DNA of 64,000 bases from Pseudomonas sp. ANT_J12 (GCF_008370045.1 NZ_VOBN01000023.1:21102-85101), one strand, 5' to 3'; shown: positions 49,699 to 58,627, counted from the first letter of the stretch. Notes: a model not told the origin generated them from the letters alone. Translations and numbers: made by a program.

Positions 49699-50455
49699 GT
49701 GCTCTCGCATATTCGACCAAATCCCTTGGGTAGACGCTATGGGTGATTTTGCTGTCATCGATTCCATACAAAAACGCAATAGCACCCGCCTCGAATGCCC
49801 AATATCCTACATAGCTGCCTTCGTCCCCATTCAAGTGTGAATCGTGCCAGGGAGCGTGGCTAAATGCCGCGTACCATTGTTCACAGTAATCCGCTAGTAA
49901 CTGAGACGCCTCGGTTTTTTCATCTGCATAGATAGCTTCGATTAAAGGGGTGTAGACATCGTGGTACCACTCATCGACATCCTCTCGGTCGGGTAGCCGT
50001 TTGCGCAGCAAGTCTTCGTAGAGCGTGTCCTCACCCTTGTAATTTGCATCGTCTACAAGCTTGGCAAATCGTTTGAGCAAGTCCGTTCTGTTGAGCAGGA
50101 CGCACAGGCTAAAGACTTGTACGCATTCTTCAAATTCATCTGGCCAGTCATCAATGGCAAGGGGCGAGATGTTGATTACCCCCTCGGAGATCGAAAGTTT
50201 TCTCTGACACTCTTCGTAGGCTGATATCAGTTCTTCAAGCATTGGCACCAATAAGTGGATATCCACTCCTGAAGTATAAGAAATAAATAGTTTTCTTTGC
50301 ACCACACTTTTGAAGTGAGCAGCCCTGAGGGACGCTTCTTGTTCGGGAGAGTCCGACTCGAATGTGTGAGTCTTCCAGAAAATTTTGGTCTCTTCGCTGT
50401 AAGCCAGGAAGTTCGCGTATCGGGTCTCAGTGAGGAATTCTTGTCGTTTATTCAT
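49688..50455 (-). CDS. PoNi-like T6SS immunity protein, copy 3
   Basis: A 255-residue paralogue and the most diverged N-terminal half of the set: RQEFLTETRYANFLAYSEETKIFWKTHTFESDSPEQEASL and SGVDIHLLVPMLEELISAYEECQRKLSISEGVINISP. The C-terminal DUF1911 part is conserved (FEECVQVFSLCVLLNRTDLLKRFAKLVDD, HAPWHDSHLNGDEGSYVGYWAFEAGAIAFLYGIDD). The ATG at 50455 overlaps the stop of copy 2 by 8 bp; a GTG at 50464 is less likely. The divergence suggests specificity for a different DNase variant. Confidence 0.85.
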   Translation of the reverse strand: MNKRQEFLTETRYANFLAYSEETKIFWKTHTFESDSPEQEASLRAAHFKSVVQRKLFISYTSGVDIHLLVPMLEELISAYEECQRKLSISEGVINISPLAIDDWPDEFEECVQVFSLCVLLNRTDLLKRFAKLVDDANYKGEDTLYEDLLRKRLPDREDVDEWYHDVYTPLIEAIYADEKTEASQLLADYCEQWYAAFSHAPWHDSHLNGDEGSYVGYWAFEAGAIAFLYGIDDSKITHSVYPRDLVEYARAHDG

Positions 50456-51245
50456 GACGACCACGTAAGGAATCAGCAGTTGTTTTATGGTTTCTGGCGT
50501 ATTCGACCAAATCTTTCGGATATACCATGTTATCGATTTTGCTGTCGTCTATATCGTATAAAAAGGCGATGGCGCCTGCTTCCAACGCCCAGTAACCGAC
50601 GTAGTTTCCATCCTCTCCTTGATGGTGGGTGTCATGCCACGGGGCATGTTCGAAGGCGCAATACCATTGCTCGCAGTACTGTTGAAGCAGTTCAGAAGCC
50701 TCTTCTTTACTGTCGACGTAGATTGATTGAATAAGAGGCGTATAGACGTCGTGATACCACTGGTCGACATCGTGCCGGCCAGGTAGAACCTTCTTCAGCA
50801 AGTCTTCGTAAAGCGTGTCGAAACCTGCATAGCCCGCATTGTCCATGAGCCTGACGAATCGAGGGAGCAGGTCGGTGCGGTGTAACAGAATACACAGGCT
50901 GATGACCTGAGCGCCTTCTTCAAATTGATAAGCCCAGTCATCCATCGCTAAAGGCGAGATATCCGGGGATTCCTCATATATTGCCAATGCTTTCTGGCGT
51001 ACTTCGTACTTTGCAATCACATCCTCAAGCAGAGGAATAAGAGAGGCTATGTCCTCTCCGCCGGTATAGGCGGCGAATAGCCTGTCACGTGCCAGGGTTT
51101 TAAAGTAACTTGCACGAAGAGAGGCTTCCTCCTCCACCGAGTCAGATTGAAATGTATTGCTTTTGAAGAACTCTATGACTTCGTCGTGTTCGCGGAGGAA
51201 GTTTTCATAGTGTTTTTTACTGAATAGATGTTGTCTTACCTTCAT
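50448..51245 (-). CDS. PoNi-like T6SS immunity protein, copy 2
   Basis: A 265-residue paralogue: RQHLFSKKHYENFLREHDEVIEFFKSNTFQSDSVEEEASL, SPDISPLAMDDWAYQFEEGAQVISLCILLHRTDLLPRFVRLMD, APWHDTHHQGEDGNYVGYWALEAGAIAFLYDIDDSKIDNMVYPKDLVEYAR, then a short polar tail of about 14 residues (NHKTTADSLRGRHE). It follows copy 1 after 54 bp, the only sizeable gap in the immunity series. Start ATG at 51245. Confidence 0.87.
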   Translation of the reverse strand: MKVRQHLFSKKHYENFLREHDEVIEFFKSNTFQSDSVEEEASLRASYFKTLARDRLFAAYTGGEDIASLIPLLEDVIAKYEVRQKALAIYEESPDISPLAMDDWAYQFEEGAQVISLCILLHRTDLLPRFVRLMDNAGYAGFDTLYEDLLKKVLPGRHDVDQWYHDVYTPLIQSIYVDSKEEASELLQQYCEQWYCAFEHAPWHDTHHQGEDGNYVGYWALEAGAIAFLYDIDDSKIDNMVYPKDLVEYARNHKTTADSLRGRHE

Positions 51246-51299
51246 AAATGCCTAGTTACCTGGAGCAATACGCCGCATTCTAAGTCAGGGAGGATCTTG

Positions 51300-52238
51300 T
51301 TATTCGCTCGCCCAATACCAAATCGTGTTGCCCCGCTTTGAATCATTTGCAATAGGCATGACCGCGCCCCGTTCGAAATAGCGACGGGAATCTGCTTGTA
51401 CGGGTGTAAACCAATACCCTGTTTGGCTACAAGGCTGACCGGCGTCTATACAGGTCATTTTTGTAGGGTCAGTCAGCTGGTAATTTCTGGCGTACTTGAC
51501 CAAGTCTTTTGGATAAACCATGTGATCGATGTTGCTGTCGTCTATACCGTACAGAAAAGCGATAGCTCCCGCTTCTATAGCCCAGTATCCAACGTAATTC
51601 CCATCTTCTCCTTGTAAGTGCGAGTCATGCCAAGGCGCTTGTTTGAACGCGGGATACCATTGGCTACAGTATTTTTTAAGAAACTGAGTCGCTTCCTCTT
51701 TGCTGTCTGCATAAATGGCCCGAATCAAAGGTGAATAGACGTCGTGAAACCATTGGTCAACATCTTGTCTATTCGGAAGTAGTTTGGTAAGTAGATCTTC
51801 ATACAGGGTATCGTCGCCAGCATAGCCTGCTCGATCTATTAGCTTTACAAAGCGGCGAAGTAAGTCGGTGCGATGCAGCAGAACACAAAAGCCTATAACT
51901 TGTACGCACTCTTCATATTGGAAAGACCAGTCGTTTATCGCAAGTGGTGATATGTCAGGACTATTCTGATATTCCGCCAGCTTGGCTTGTCTGGTTTCGT
52001 ATTTTTCAATCAGAGTTTCAAGTAATGGTAGAAGAGATGGTATTTTTTCTCCTGCTGTATAGGTTGCTAAAAGCTTGTCCAGCGCTAACTGCTGAAAATG
52101 CCTTGAGCGAAGTGTCGCCTCTTCTTCAGGGGAATCAGACTGGAACGTGTTTGTTTTAAAAAACTCTACTACTTCATCGTGCTCTTTCAAGAAGTTTTTA
52201 TATTGATACTCACTAAAATATTTTTGTCTTTTATTCAT
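51300..52238 (-). CDS. PoNi-like T6SS immunity protein, copy 1, with C-terminal extension
   Basis: A 312-residue protein, the first immunity gene, only 4 bp after the effector stop and so the likely cognate partner. DUF1910/DUF1911 core as in the others (RQKYFSEYQYKNFLKEHDEVVEFF, SPDISPLAINDWSFQYEECVQVIGFCVLLHRTDLLRRF, GNYVGYWAIEAGAIAFLYGIDDSNIDHMVYPKDLVKYAR). Beyond residue 255 it carries a unique tail of about 57 residues with a Cys pair (CIDAGQPC) and aromatic residues (TGYWFTPVQADSRRYF, TIWYWASE), absent from copies 2-5. Start ATG at 52238. Confidence 0.88.
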   Translation of the reverse strand: MNKRQKYFSEYQYKNFLKEHDEVVEFFKTNTFQSDSPEEEATLRSRHFQQLALDKLLATYTAGEKIPSLLPLLETLIEKYETRQAKLAEYQNSPDISPLAINDWSFQYEECVQVIGFCVLLHRTDLLRRFVKLIDRAGYAGDDTLYEDLLTKLLPNRQDVDQWFHDVYSPLIRAIYADSKEEATQFLKKYCSQWYPAFKQAPWHDSHLQGEDGNYVGYWAIEAGAIAFLYGIDDSNIDHMVYPKDLVKYARNYQLTDPTKMTCIDAGQPCSQTGYWFTPVQADSRRYFERGAVMPIANDSKRGNTIWYWASE

Positions 52239-52242
52239 TTGA

Positions 52243-53811
52243 TCAGGCCTCGATCTTGAGTGAGTCTAAAGCGCCGTACTTTTTGGCTAAAGATTTTTTA
52301 CGTTTGTTTACGAACTCTTTTACTTCGCGATCAGAGTAATGAAAGCCTTTGTGATTTTGGTGAGTGCTTTCGTTCAAACTACTTAGTTGCGCGCTGGCAT
52401 GCTCTTTCGGACTTAAGCTTGTGTGGAATAGCGGAGTGTAAAACAGGTGGCGGCTATAGGAATTCATTATTTGAGCCATCAGATTTCTGGAAGAAACAGC
52501 TTTGGTAATGTTGATTTCGATCCACTCGCTGCTCATCTGAACCAGTATGTCTCTTCTTCTGTTTGTGAAGTCTTTTTTGCGTTTGGTGTTAGTTGGTTTC
52601 TTTTTTCCACTGCTTACAGGGCTTTTGTTTTTACTCTGATCTGGCGTGTCAATTTCTTCTATCGGCTCAATCAGCTCACTAGGATCAGTTACTCCGGAAA
52701 TTAATAACTTTGAGCTGATTCCCGGTTTTCGGGTGTTGTTAGGTTTGCGCATAAATTTAGGAGCATCTTCATTGCGGCTTGCCTTCGCTTCGACTATGGC
52801 AAATTTTTTGCCTTCGTTATTTGTCGGGTCAGCTCGCCATACTGCATCTATGCCCGTACCATTTGCACCGTCGGTAAGTTTATAAAGGATGTGGCGTGAC
52901 TTTGGGCTGCCCCCGGAAGAAAGTTTGCCTTTTTTATTGGCACCGGGAACCCCCTCAAGCCACTTCCCATCCGCCCCTTTATCATGCCCATCCCAATCCT
53001 TGCCCCAGCCAAAATCTTCCGCACAAATGTAGTCGGCAATATGCTCCCCACTAACCCCCAGCCCTTCATTCAAAATGCCGGAAGGGGCTTGAAGGCCTAC
53101 TTTGGAGGCTTCAACTTGGTTGGAATGGGTGCCGCTGGCGCCGTCCTTGCCCTTCGCCGCAACAGCCGAGTCTTTGCTTGCAGGCTTTTCCGCTCTTTTC
53201 GGGTGACTTGACCCGGAGGAAGCCGCCGAGCTATTACGCTGCATCCCTTTCCATTTAACCAAGCGCTTCTCAACAATCCCCACCATGGCGGGCATGTTGT
53301 CGCGGGAGGCGGCGAGGACGGTGACGACGGATGTTTTTGCCCAGTTTGGAAGGCTTTGGAACGTCGATGAGCCTTTGACGCCGGTGATGATTTCGTCGAG
53401 TTCAACGCGCAGTTTGCCGGCATCGAATATTTGCTTGAGCAGTTCTTCGGGGCTGGTTTTGATTCCGCATTCTTGCAGTACGAAGCGAAGCAGGTCGAAG
53501 AGTACCGGGGCGTAGCGCTGTGGGTCTTTATTGACGATGCGCAGGCTTTTCTTCAACCCGTCGCCCGGCCCTGGAACCCAGCCGATGACGGCCATCAACA
53601 GGTCAAATTGAGCTTCTTCCTTACCGTCGGTCGACTCTGCGTTGTAGAGGACGATAGCGGATTCGATCGTGTCGTAGGCGTCGATCGCCTGGCCAAGAAA
53701 CGGCACGGCGCCGAGGGCGATGCCTTTTGCCAGTTCTATCGCGGCTTCTTGGTAAGCGGCGCTACGGTCTTCGTCACCTTCGTTTGCGCTCTCAACTACT
53801 TCGTCACTCAT
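52243..53811 (-). CDS. T6SS cargo effector with PoNe-like PD-(D/E)xK DNase domain
   Basis: A 522-residue putative antibacterial toxin. Residues about 20-60 hold a hydrophobic/amphipathic segment (ELAKGIALGAVPFLGQAIDAYDTIE) of the pre-toxin type; the middle (190-245) is a Ser/Lys-rich linker; from about 250 the PoNe-type nuclease follows, with GVSGEHIADYI, the catalytic set Asp322 (TGIDAVWR), Glu341 and Lys343 (FAIVEAKAS), and QMSSEWIE near 425. The C-terminal tail is basic. It would degrade target-cell DNA after delivery by the upstream VgrG. Its ATG overlaps the vgrG stop (ATGA), and the immunity genes follow at once. There is no PAAR domain. Confidence 0.82.
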   Translation of the reverse strand: MSDEVVESANEGDEDRSAAYQEAAIELAKGIALGAVPFLGQAIDAYDTIESAIVLYNAESTDGKEEAQFDLLMAVIGWVPGPGDGLKKSLRIVNKDPQRYAPVLFDLLRFVLQECGIKTSPEELLKQIFDAGKLRVELDEIITGVKGSSTFQSLPNWAKTSVVTVLAASRDNMPAMVGIVEKRLVKWKGMQRNSSAASSGSSHPKRAEKPASKDSAVAAKGKDGASGTHSNQVEASKVGLQAPSGILNEGLGVSGEHIADYICAEDFGWGKDWDGHDKGADGKWLEGVPGANKKGKLSSGGSPKSRHILYKLTDGANGTGIDAVWRADPTNNEGKKFAIVEAKASRNEDAPKFMRKPNNTRKPGISSKLLISGVTDPSELIEPIEEIDTPDQSKNKSPVSSGKKKPTNTKRKKDFTNRRRDILVQMSSEWIEINITKAVSSRNLMAQIMNSYSRHLFYTPLFHTSLSPKEHASAQLSSLNESTHQNHKGFHYSDREVKEFVNKRKKSLAKKYGALDSLKIEA

Positions 53812-56099
53812 GACAGCCTCCCTGCGGCTTTCTCCACCAATGCTTGTAAATCAACCTCGTCCGGGTCCAGGCCGAGCTTGCGTAAGTCTGCGTTAACCTT
53901 TTCGTCAGAGTTCTGTACAACCGTGACGCTTTCACGGGTGTACGGCCGTGGATCCTCGCCGTAATACACTTTGGCCGGTCCTTTCGGTACGTCCTCCAAC
54001 CGGGCAAAGCCGTCATCGTCCAGCACGCCTTCACGGGTCGAGCCGTCGGCAAAGTCGACGCGGTAGGCCGCGCCCGGTACAGGTTCAAGGTTGTCGTAGT
54101 GCAGGTTCAATTCCAGCCAGGTCGGATTGGACTTGGCTTCTTTCATCAGGCGACCGGCGATGTCGGCGGCGGCGAGGCCTGGAATCAGCGGAGCGAGGAT
54201 GCCGATGCCAGTGCCAGAACCCGGCCCACCACCGGAGTTAACCTTCACATTCGCCCCACTAATCGTCACACCCCCCGCATCCACCTTCACAAAGCTCCCG
54301 CCAGCCTTGGCCGTAAGCTCCATCCCCCCCTCAACCACAACCTTTTCCCCAGCGTTGTAGTGAATCTCTTGGCCCGCCTCGACAAACTGCGCCGTCCCCA
54401 CCTTCACATGCTGAGTCACGCCAACCGTGAGGTGGTCATTCGCCCGGGATTCGGTCTTGCGATCCAGGTGGGTGATGCGGTGTTCTTCGACCTTGAATTC
54501 GCTTAAGACATTCGCCTCGACCGTGTCGTGGCGCTCGTTGCCGACGCGGATCTTCTGATCATGCTCGATGTTTTCATCCCAATCCCGTTGGGCGTGGAGG
54601 TAGATCTGTTCCGCACCTTTCTTGTCTTCGATGCGGAATTCGTTGTAGCCCTTGCCGCCCGGTGAGCTGAGGGTTTTGAAGGTGCTGCGGGTTTTGTTGG
54701 CCGGCAGGTCGTAGGGGACGACGTTTTCCTTGTGGTACAGGCAGCCGGTGACGAGCGGTTGATCCGGGTCGCCTTCCATGAACGAGACCAGCACTTCCAT
54801 GCCGATGCGCGGGATGGCGATGCCGCCGTAGGCGTTGCCGGCCCAGCCGGTGGCGACGCGCAGCCAGCAGGTAGTGTTGTCGTCGGCCTGGCCGTCGCGG
54901 TCCCAGAAGAATTGGACTTTGACCCGGCCGTACTGGTCGGTGTGGATTTCTTCGCCCTTGGGGCCGGTGACGATGGCGGTCTGGCTGCCGAGGATTTTGG
55001 CTTTTGGGTGTTCGAGGGCAGGGCGGAAGTGCGCGTCCCACGGGGTCGCGAGGAAGCGATTGCGGTAGCCCTGGTGGAAATCGTCCTTGTTGTCGGTGAC
55101 GTCGCTGGTGGTGTTTTCGCCGAGCACTTGCGGTTGTTTGCCTTCGTGCACGACTTCCAGCAGCAGCCAGAGGTCGTTCCACTCGGCGCGCGGGTGTTCG
55201 CTCAGGGCCAGGAAGTGGCCGCTGACCAGGGTCGGCTCGTCGCTTTTGCCTTCGGCGAGTTTGTAGTCGCTGCGATGGCGCTCAAGGGCGCGGGTCGCCA
55301 GTTGCTTGCCGCGCTCGCGGTCGGTGAAGCGGCCGGGGTAGTCGTAGTCTTCGAGGTCCGGGGCGAAGGTGCTTTTGGCGGTGCCTTCGGGGAGGATGCG
55401 TGGTTTTTCGAAGTCGTAGTCCCGGCGGCTGACGCGGGTGGTGCGGGTTTCCAGGCGCAGGTTGAAGCGCTTGATCACCGGTTTTTCGGCGGCCATGCCG
55501 GAGTCTTGCTGGTAGCTCACGGGGGCGAGTTTGCGGAACACCGTCTGGTCATCGCCGAACACCAGTGTGTGGCCGCTGGCGGAGTGTTGGAAGTGGAAGT
55601 GAATGCCTTCTTCTTCGCACAGGCGCTGGATGAAATGCAGGTCGGATTCGTCGTACTGCACGCAGTAGTCGCGTTCGGGGTAGACCGCACGGAGTTGGAA
55701 GCTGTAGGCATCGGCGAGGATGCCGCGCGCTTCGAGGACCTGGCCGATGATCTTCGGTACGGTCAGGTGCTGGAAGATCTGCTGGTCATGGTTGTGCCGC
55801 AGGTAGGCGAGTTGCGGCACCAGGCTGACGCTGTAGCGCGTGAGCTTTTTGCCGGAATCGCCTTGTTCGATGAGGTAGACCAAGCCGTGGATGATGCCTT
55901 CGCCGGTGGCGCCGAAGGTCAGGCAGCCAGGCTTGTGCAGCAGCTCTTCGAGTTTGAGGTCGGGGCGGGCGCTGACCAGTTCGATGTCGAAACAGAACGG
56001 TTGGTTGAGGGCTTCGCGACCGACGAAACTGAGCACTTGAAGGTCGGTGGAAACACCTTCCAGCGTGAGGGAAATATGGGTTGCGTTCGCGTCCAGCAT
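53808..56099 (-). CDS. vgrG: Type VI secretion spike protein VgrG with C-terminal extension
   Basis: A 763-residue spike protein. The gp27-like part lies at the N-terminus (LQVLSFVGREALNQPFCFDIELVS, YPERDYCVQYDESDLHFIQRLCEEEGIHFHF), then the gp5 OB fold (GRVKVQFFWDRDGQADDNTTCWLRVATGWAGNAYGG, PRIGMEVLVSFMEGDPDQPLVTG), and a beta-helix with repeated valine-rich turns to about residue 620. A 140-residue extension holds a small beta-sandwich, transthyretin-like (LELNLHYDNLEPVPGAAYRVDF, EGVLDDDGFARLEDVP), probably the docking site for the effector. No T6SS structural genes are present, so it is an orphan vgrG. Confidence 0.92.
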   Translation of the reverse strand: MLDANATHISLTLEGVSTDLQVLSFVGREALNQPFCFDIELVSARPDLKLEELLHKPGCLTFGATGEGIIHGLVYLIEQGDSGKKLTRYSVSLVPQLAYLRHNHDQQIFQHLTVPKIIGQVLEARGILADAYSFQLRAVYPERDYCVQYDESDLHFIQRLCEEEGIHFHFQHSASGHTLVFGDDQTVFRKLAPVSYQQDSGMAAEKPVIKRFNLRLETRTTRVSRRDYDFEKPRILPEGTAKSTFAPDLEDYDYPGRFTDRERGKQLATRALERHRSDYKLAEGKSDEPTLVSGHFLALSEHPRAEWNDLWLLLEVVHEGKQPQVLGENTTSDVTDNKDDFHQGYRNRFLATPWDAHFRPALEHPKAKILGSQTAIVTGPKGEEIHTDQYGRVKVQFFWDRDGQADDNTTCWLRVATGWAGNAYGGIAIPRIGMEVLVSFMEGDPDQPLVTGCLYHKENVVPYDLPANKTRSTFKTLSSPGGKGYNEFRIEDKKGAEQIYLHAQRDWDENIEHDQKIRVGNERHDTVEANVLSEFKVEEHRITHLDRKTESRANDHLTVGVTQHVKVGTAQFVEAGQEIHYNAGEKVVVEGGMELTAKAGGSFVKVDAGGVTISGANVKVNSGGGPGSGTGIGILAPLIPGLAAADIAGRLMKEAKSNPTWLELNLHYDNLEPVPGAAYRVDFADGSTREGVLDDDGFARLEDVPKGPAKVYYGEDPRPYTRESVTVVQNSDEKVNADLRKLGLDPDEVDLQALVEKAAGRLS

Positions 56100-56449
56100 G
56101 CCTTGAATTCCGTCCTTTGAATAAGCTGGGGCGGATGGTGCAGGATTAACCGGGCGCGTTCAAGGCGCAAATGCCGTGCTTGAGGGTAGGGAAATCCCCT
56201 ATGTGCAGGGATTCGGTCAATGAATGCGGAGCTTTAGACCTGCCCGGTTCCAACAGGAGGGAACTCGAACTGAAGAACTGCCAGTCAGTTTCAGACTAAA
56301 GTCGCCTTCAACCCGTAAAAGCCTTGTGCCATCATCGCCGTTCACCCCCGTGTGTTCACTTCACTCTGGCCCGTCACCGGTCCAGGGCGGAAGCTATTTT
56401 CTGGCTTATTGCGCCTTGCGCAAACGCTGCACTGTTGGAGCTTTTTTTC
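56100..56449. other. Divergent promoter region between vgrG and the OprD-family gene
   Basis: 350 bp, with no repeat copy and no protein-like frame. It must hold the vgrG and porin promoters. A GTTGGAG ribosome-binding site for the porin lies at about 56434. No sigma-54 or Fur site was recognised. Confidence 0.4.
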
Positions 56450-57751
56450 ATGCGTCCCCCATTTCCCCTCATCACGGCCCGCCAGTCATTCGGCTTCGGC
56501 GCTCTAGCCCTGTGCGCCGGTTTTACCGGGTCGGTCCAGGCCAGCGGTTTTATCGACGACACCACGGCGAAAATCGAATCGCGTACGGTGTATTTCAACC
56601 GCGACTTCCGTGATGGGCACACCAGCAACGACCAGGGCGCTTCCAAGCGTGAGGAGTCGGCGCAAGGTTTCATTCTCAATCTGCAATCGGGTTATACCGA
56701 GGGCACGGTCGGTTTCGGGATCGATGCATTGGGCATGCTCGGGCTCAAACTCGATTCCAGCGCCGACAGCAGCAACAGCGGCTTGCTGCCGTCATCCGGC
56801 GAGAACCCGCGCGGTTCGAAGGACCAGTACGCCAAGCTCGGGCTGACCGCCAAAGTGCGGGTATCGCAAAGCGTGTTGAAGTACGGCGCGTTGCTGCCGG
56901 ATTTGCCGCTGCTCAAGTACAACGACGGCCGTCTGCTGCCGACGATGTTCAACGGCGCGATGCTGACCTCCAAAGAGGTCAAAGACCTGACCTTCATGGC
57001 CGCGCGGCTGGACAAATACACGGCCCGGGATTCGACGGATGCGCAAGACATCCGCGTGCACTGCAAGAACAAGCGCTACGCCTGCAATGTCACCGCTGAC
57101 CATTTCGACATGTACGGCTTCGACTACAAGATCAACGAGCGCCTGACCGCGCAGTACCACTACGCGGAACTGGAGGACATCTACCGCCAGCACTTCGTCG
57201 GTGTGTTGGCCAACCAACCGTTGGGTGATGGCGTACTGAAGGCGGATCTGCGACTGCTGAAAAGTGCCGACAGCGGCGCCGCCCGTGCCGGTTCCATCGA
57301 CAATCGTGCCCTGAGCGGCATGCTGTCGTATGCGTTGAGTGGCCACACCTTCAGCGCCGGCTGGCAGCGCATGAATGGCGACAACTCGATGCCGTACCTG
57401 GATGGCACCAACCCGTACCTGGTCAACTATGTGCAGGTCAACGACTTCGCCGCCGCGCAAGAGCGTTCGTGGCAGTTGCGCTATGACTATGACTTCAAGG
57501 CGATTGGCCTCAACGGGCTGAGTTTCCTGACCCGTTATGTGAACGGCGACCATATCAAGGTGCTGGGCAGCGCTCAGGACGGGAAGGAGTGGGAGCGCGA
57601 CAGCGAGCTGAAGTACGTGGTGCAGAGCGGGACGTTCAAGGACGTGAGTTTGCGTTTGCGCAATGCGACGTACCGTACCAATTACGAGAAGTTTGCCCGG
57701 GACGTGGATGAGACCCGGTTGATCGTGAGTTACAACTTCTCGGTGTTGTGA
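56450..57751 (+). CDS. OprD family outer-membrane porin
   Basis: A 433-residue porin. Signal peptide MRPPFPLITARQSFGFGALALCAGFTGSVQA, then the OprD hallmark GFIDDTTAKIESRTVYFNRDFRDG, an 18-strand barrel, WQLRYDYDF, FLTRYVNGDHIKV, and the typical C-terminal RLIVSYNFSVL. OprD channels take up amino acids, small peptides or aromatic and other carboxylates. The substrate specificity cannot be inferred, and no catabolic genes are adjacent. Start at 56450 with GGAG 10 bases upstream. A repeat hairpin follows and may terminate transcription. Confidence 0.9.
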   Translation: MRPPFPLITARQSFGFGALALCAGFTGSVQASGFIDDTTAKIESRTVYFNRDFRDGHTSNDQGASKREESAQGFILNLQSGYTEGTVGFGIDALGMLGLKLDSSADSSNSGLLPSSGENPRGSKDQYAKLGLTAKVRVSQSVLKYGALLPDLPLLKYNDGRLLPTMFNGAMLTSKEVKDLTFMAARLDKYTARDSTDAQDIRVHCKNKRYACNVTADHFDMYGFDYKINERLTAQYHYAELEDIYRQHFVGVLANQPLGDGVLKADLRLLKSADSGAARAGSIDNRALSGMLSYALSGHTFSAGWQRMNGDNSMPYLDGTNPYLVNYVQVNDFAAAQERSWQLRYDYDFKAIGLNGLSFLTRYVNGDHIKVLGSAQDGKEWERDSELKYVVQSGTFKDVSLRLRNATYRTNYEKFARDVDETRLIVSYNFSVL

Positions 57752-57762
57752 CCGGTAGGACT

Positions 57763-57831
57763 TTGTAGGCGCTGCCGCAGGCTGCGATCTTTTAGAAGCA
57801 AGAGCAAAAGATCGCAGCTTTCGGCAGCTAC
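57763..57831. repeat. Palindromic repeat (GCTGCCGCAGGCTGCGATC family)
   Basis: Inverted arms GCTGCCGCAGGCTGCGATCT and AGATCGCAGCTTTCGGCAGC with an A+T-rich centre, between convergent genes, ending 5 bp before the stop of the minus-strand lipoprotein gene. Confidence 0.82.
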
Positions 57832-57836
57832 GGGGT

Positions 57837-58457
57837 TTAGAGCCAATGCCAGAACCGGCTCCAGAACCCGCGATTCAGATCGTTCTTGCACCCAGCGTAT
57901 TGCTGCGCATACAGATCGGATCGACCCTGGACCTTGCCGGCCGTGGCCACCAGCCAGGCTTTGCTGGCGTAGGTTTTCTGGCGATAGCCGCCCCAGCCTT
58001 CGTGATAGTTGAGGTACTGCCCGTAGGCGTCGTATTTGTAGACGCCGTTGATGCTGGCGGTTTTGTCCATGTACCAGCCGACAAAATCGATGGCGTCATC
58101 GAAATCCTCGCGGTCGGCCCCACCTCTGCCTGTGCTTTTCTGATAGTCGGACCAGACCTCGTCCTTGGCCTGGGCGTAGCCCGATGCCGTCGACACCCGG
58201 CCCCACGGAATGATCCAGAGCAGGTATTTGCGCGGTGTCTTGGCGTCGTAACGATAGCCGGACTCTTGATACATGATCGCGAAGGGCACCTGGATCGGCA
58301 CGCCCCAGCGTTTTTGCGTGACTTGCGCGGCGTCGTACCAGTCGCTCTTTTCCCGAAAGATCTCGCAGATATCGTTGGGGGAGCGGGGCGGCGAGGTGCT
58401 GCAACCGGCCAGCACTGTCGTGAGTAATACAAGCCCAGCTGTTTGCCTAGAGTTCAA
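57837..58457 (-). CDS. Lytic transglycosylase-like lipoprotein
   Basis: A 206-residue lipoprotein. The signal MNSRQTAGLVLLTTVLAGC ends in an LAGC lipobox. The mature domain has WGVPIQVPFAIMYQESGYRYDA, where Glu in YQESGYR matches the catalytic Glu of SLT-type transglycosylases, then SGYAQAKDEVWSDYQKSTGR and YHEGWGGYRQKTY. It should cleave the glycan strands of peptidoglycan at the outer membrane. The start is a TTG at 58457, required for an intact signal peptide. It stands between an OprD porin gene and the mtl operon without link to either. Confidence 0.82.
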   Translation of the reverse strand: MNSRQTAGLVLLTTVLAGCSTSPPRSPNDICEIFREKSDWYDAAQVTQKRWGVPIQVPFAIMYQESGYRYDAKTPRKYLLWIIPWGRVSTASGYAQAKDEVWSDYQKSTGRGGADREDFDDAIDFVGWYMDKTASINGVYKYDAYGQYLNYHEGWGGYRQKTYASKAWLVATAGKVQGRSDLYAQQYAGCKNDLNRGFWSRFWHWL

Positions 58458-58511
58458 AAGCCCGTCTTCCCGTCATGCGCTTAAAAAGGGCGACAGTTTA
58501 CACAGGACCTT

Positions 58512-58625
58512 TGATCGTTCCCACGCTCTGCGTGGGAATGCCTGGTCGGCGCGCTCCGCGTTTGGCTCTGGATGGGACGCGGAGCGTCCCGGGCTGCGTA
58601 CCCACGCAGAGCGTGGGAACGATCG
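58512..58625. repeat. Long palindromic repeat (TGATCGTTCCCACGC family)
   Basis: About 114 bp with arms TTCCCACGCTCTGCGTGGGA and CCCACGCAGAGCGTGGGAAC, next to the stop of mtlZ at the end of the mannitol operon. Confidence 0.83.
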
Positions 58626-58627
58626 GT

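Noticed and set aside
48164..52238. Possible duplication caused by an insertion sequence or assembly error in the immunity series
   Set aside because: The five copies differ throughout, have no flanking terminal repeats or transposase, and keep separate start signals.
54732..56120. A 462-codon open frame on the + strand opposite vgrG
   Set aside because: It mirrors the VgrG coding strand, is Val/Ala/Gly-rich and has no start signal.
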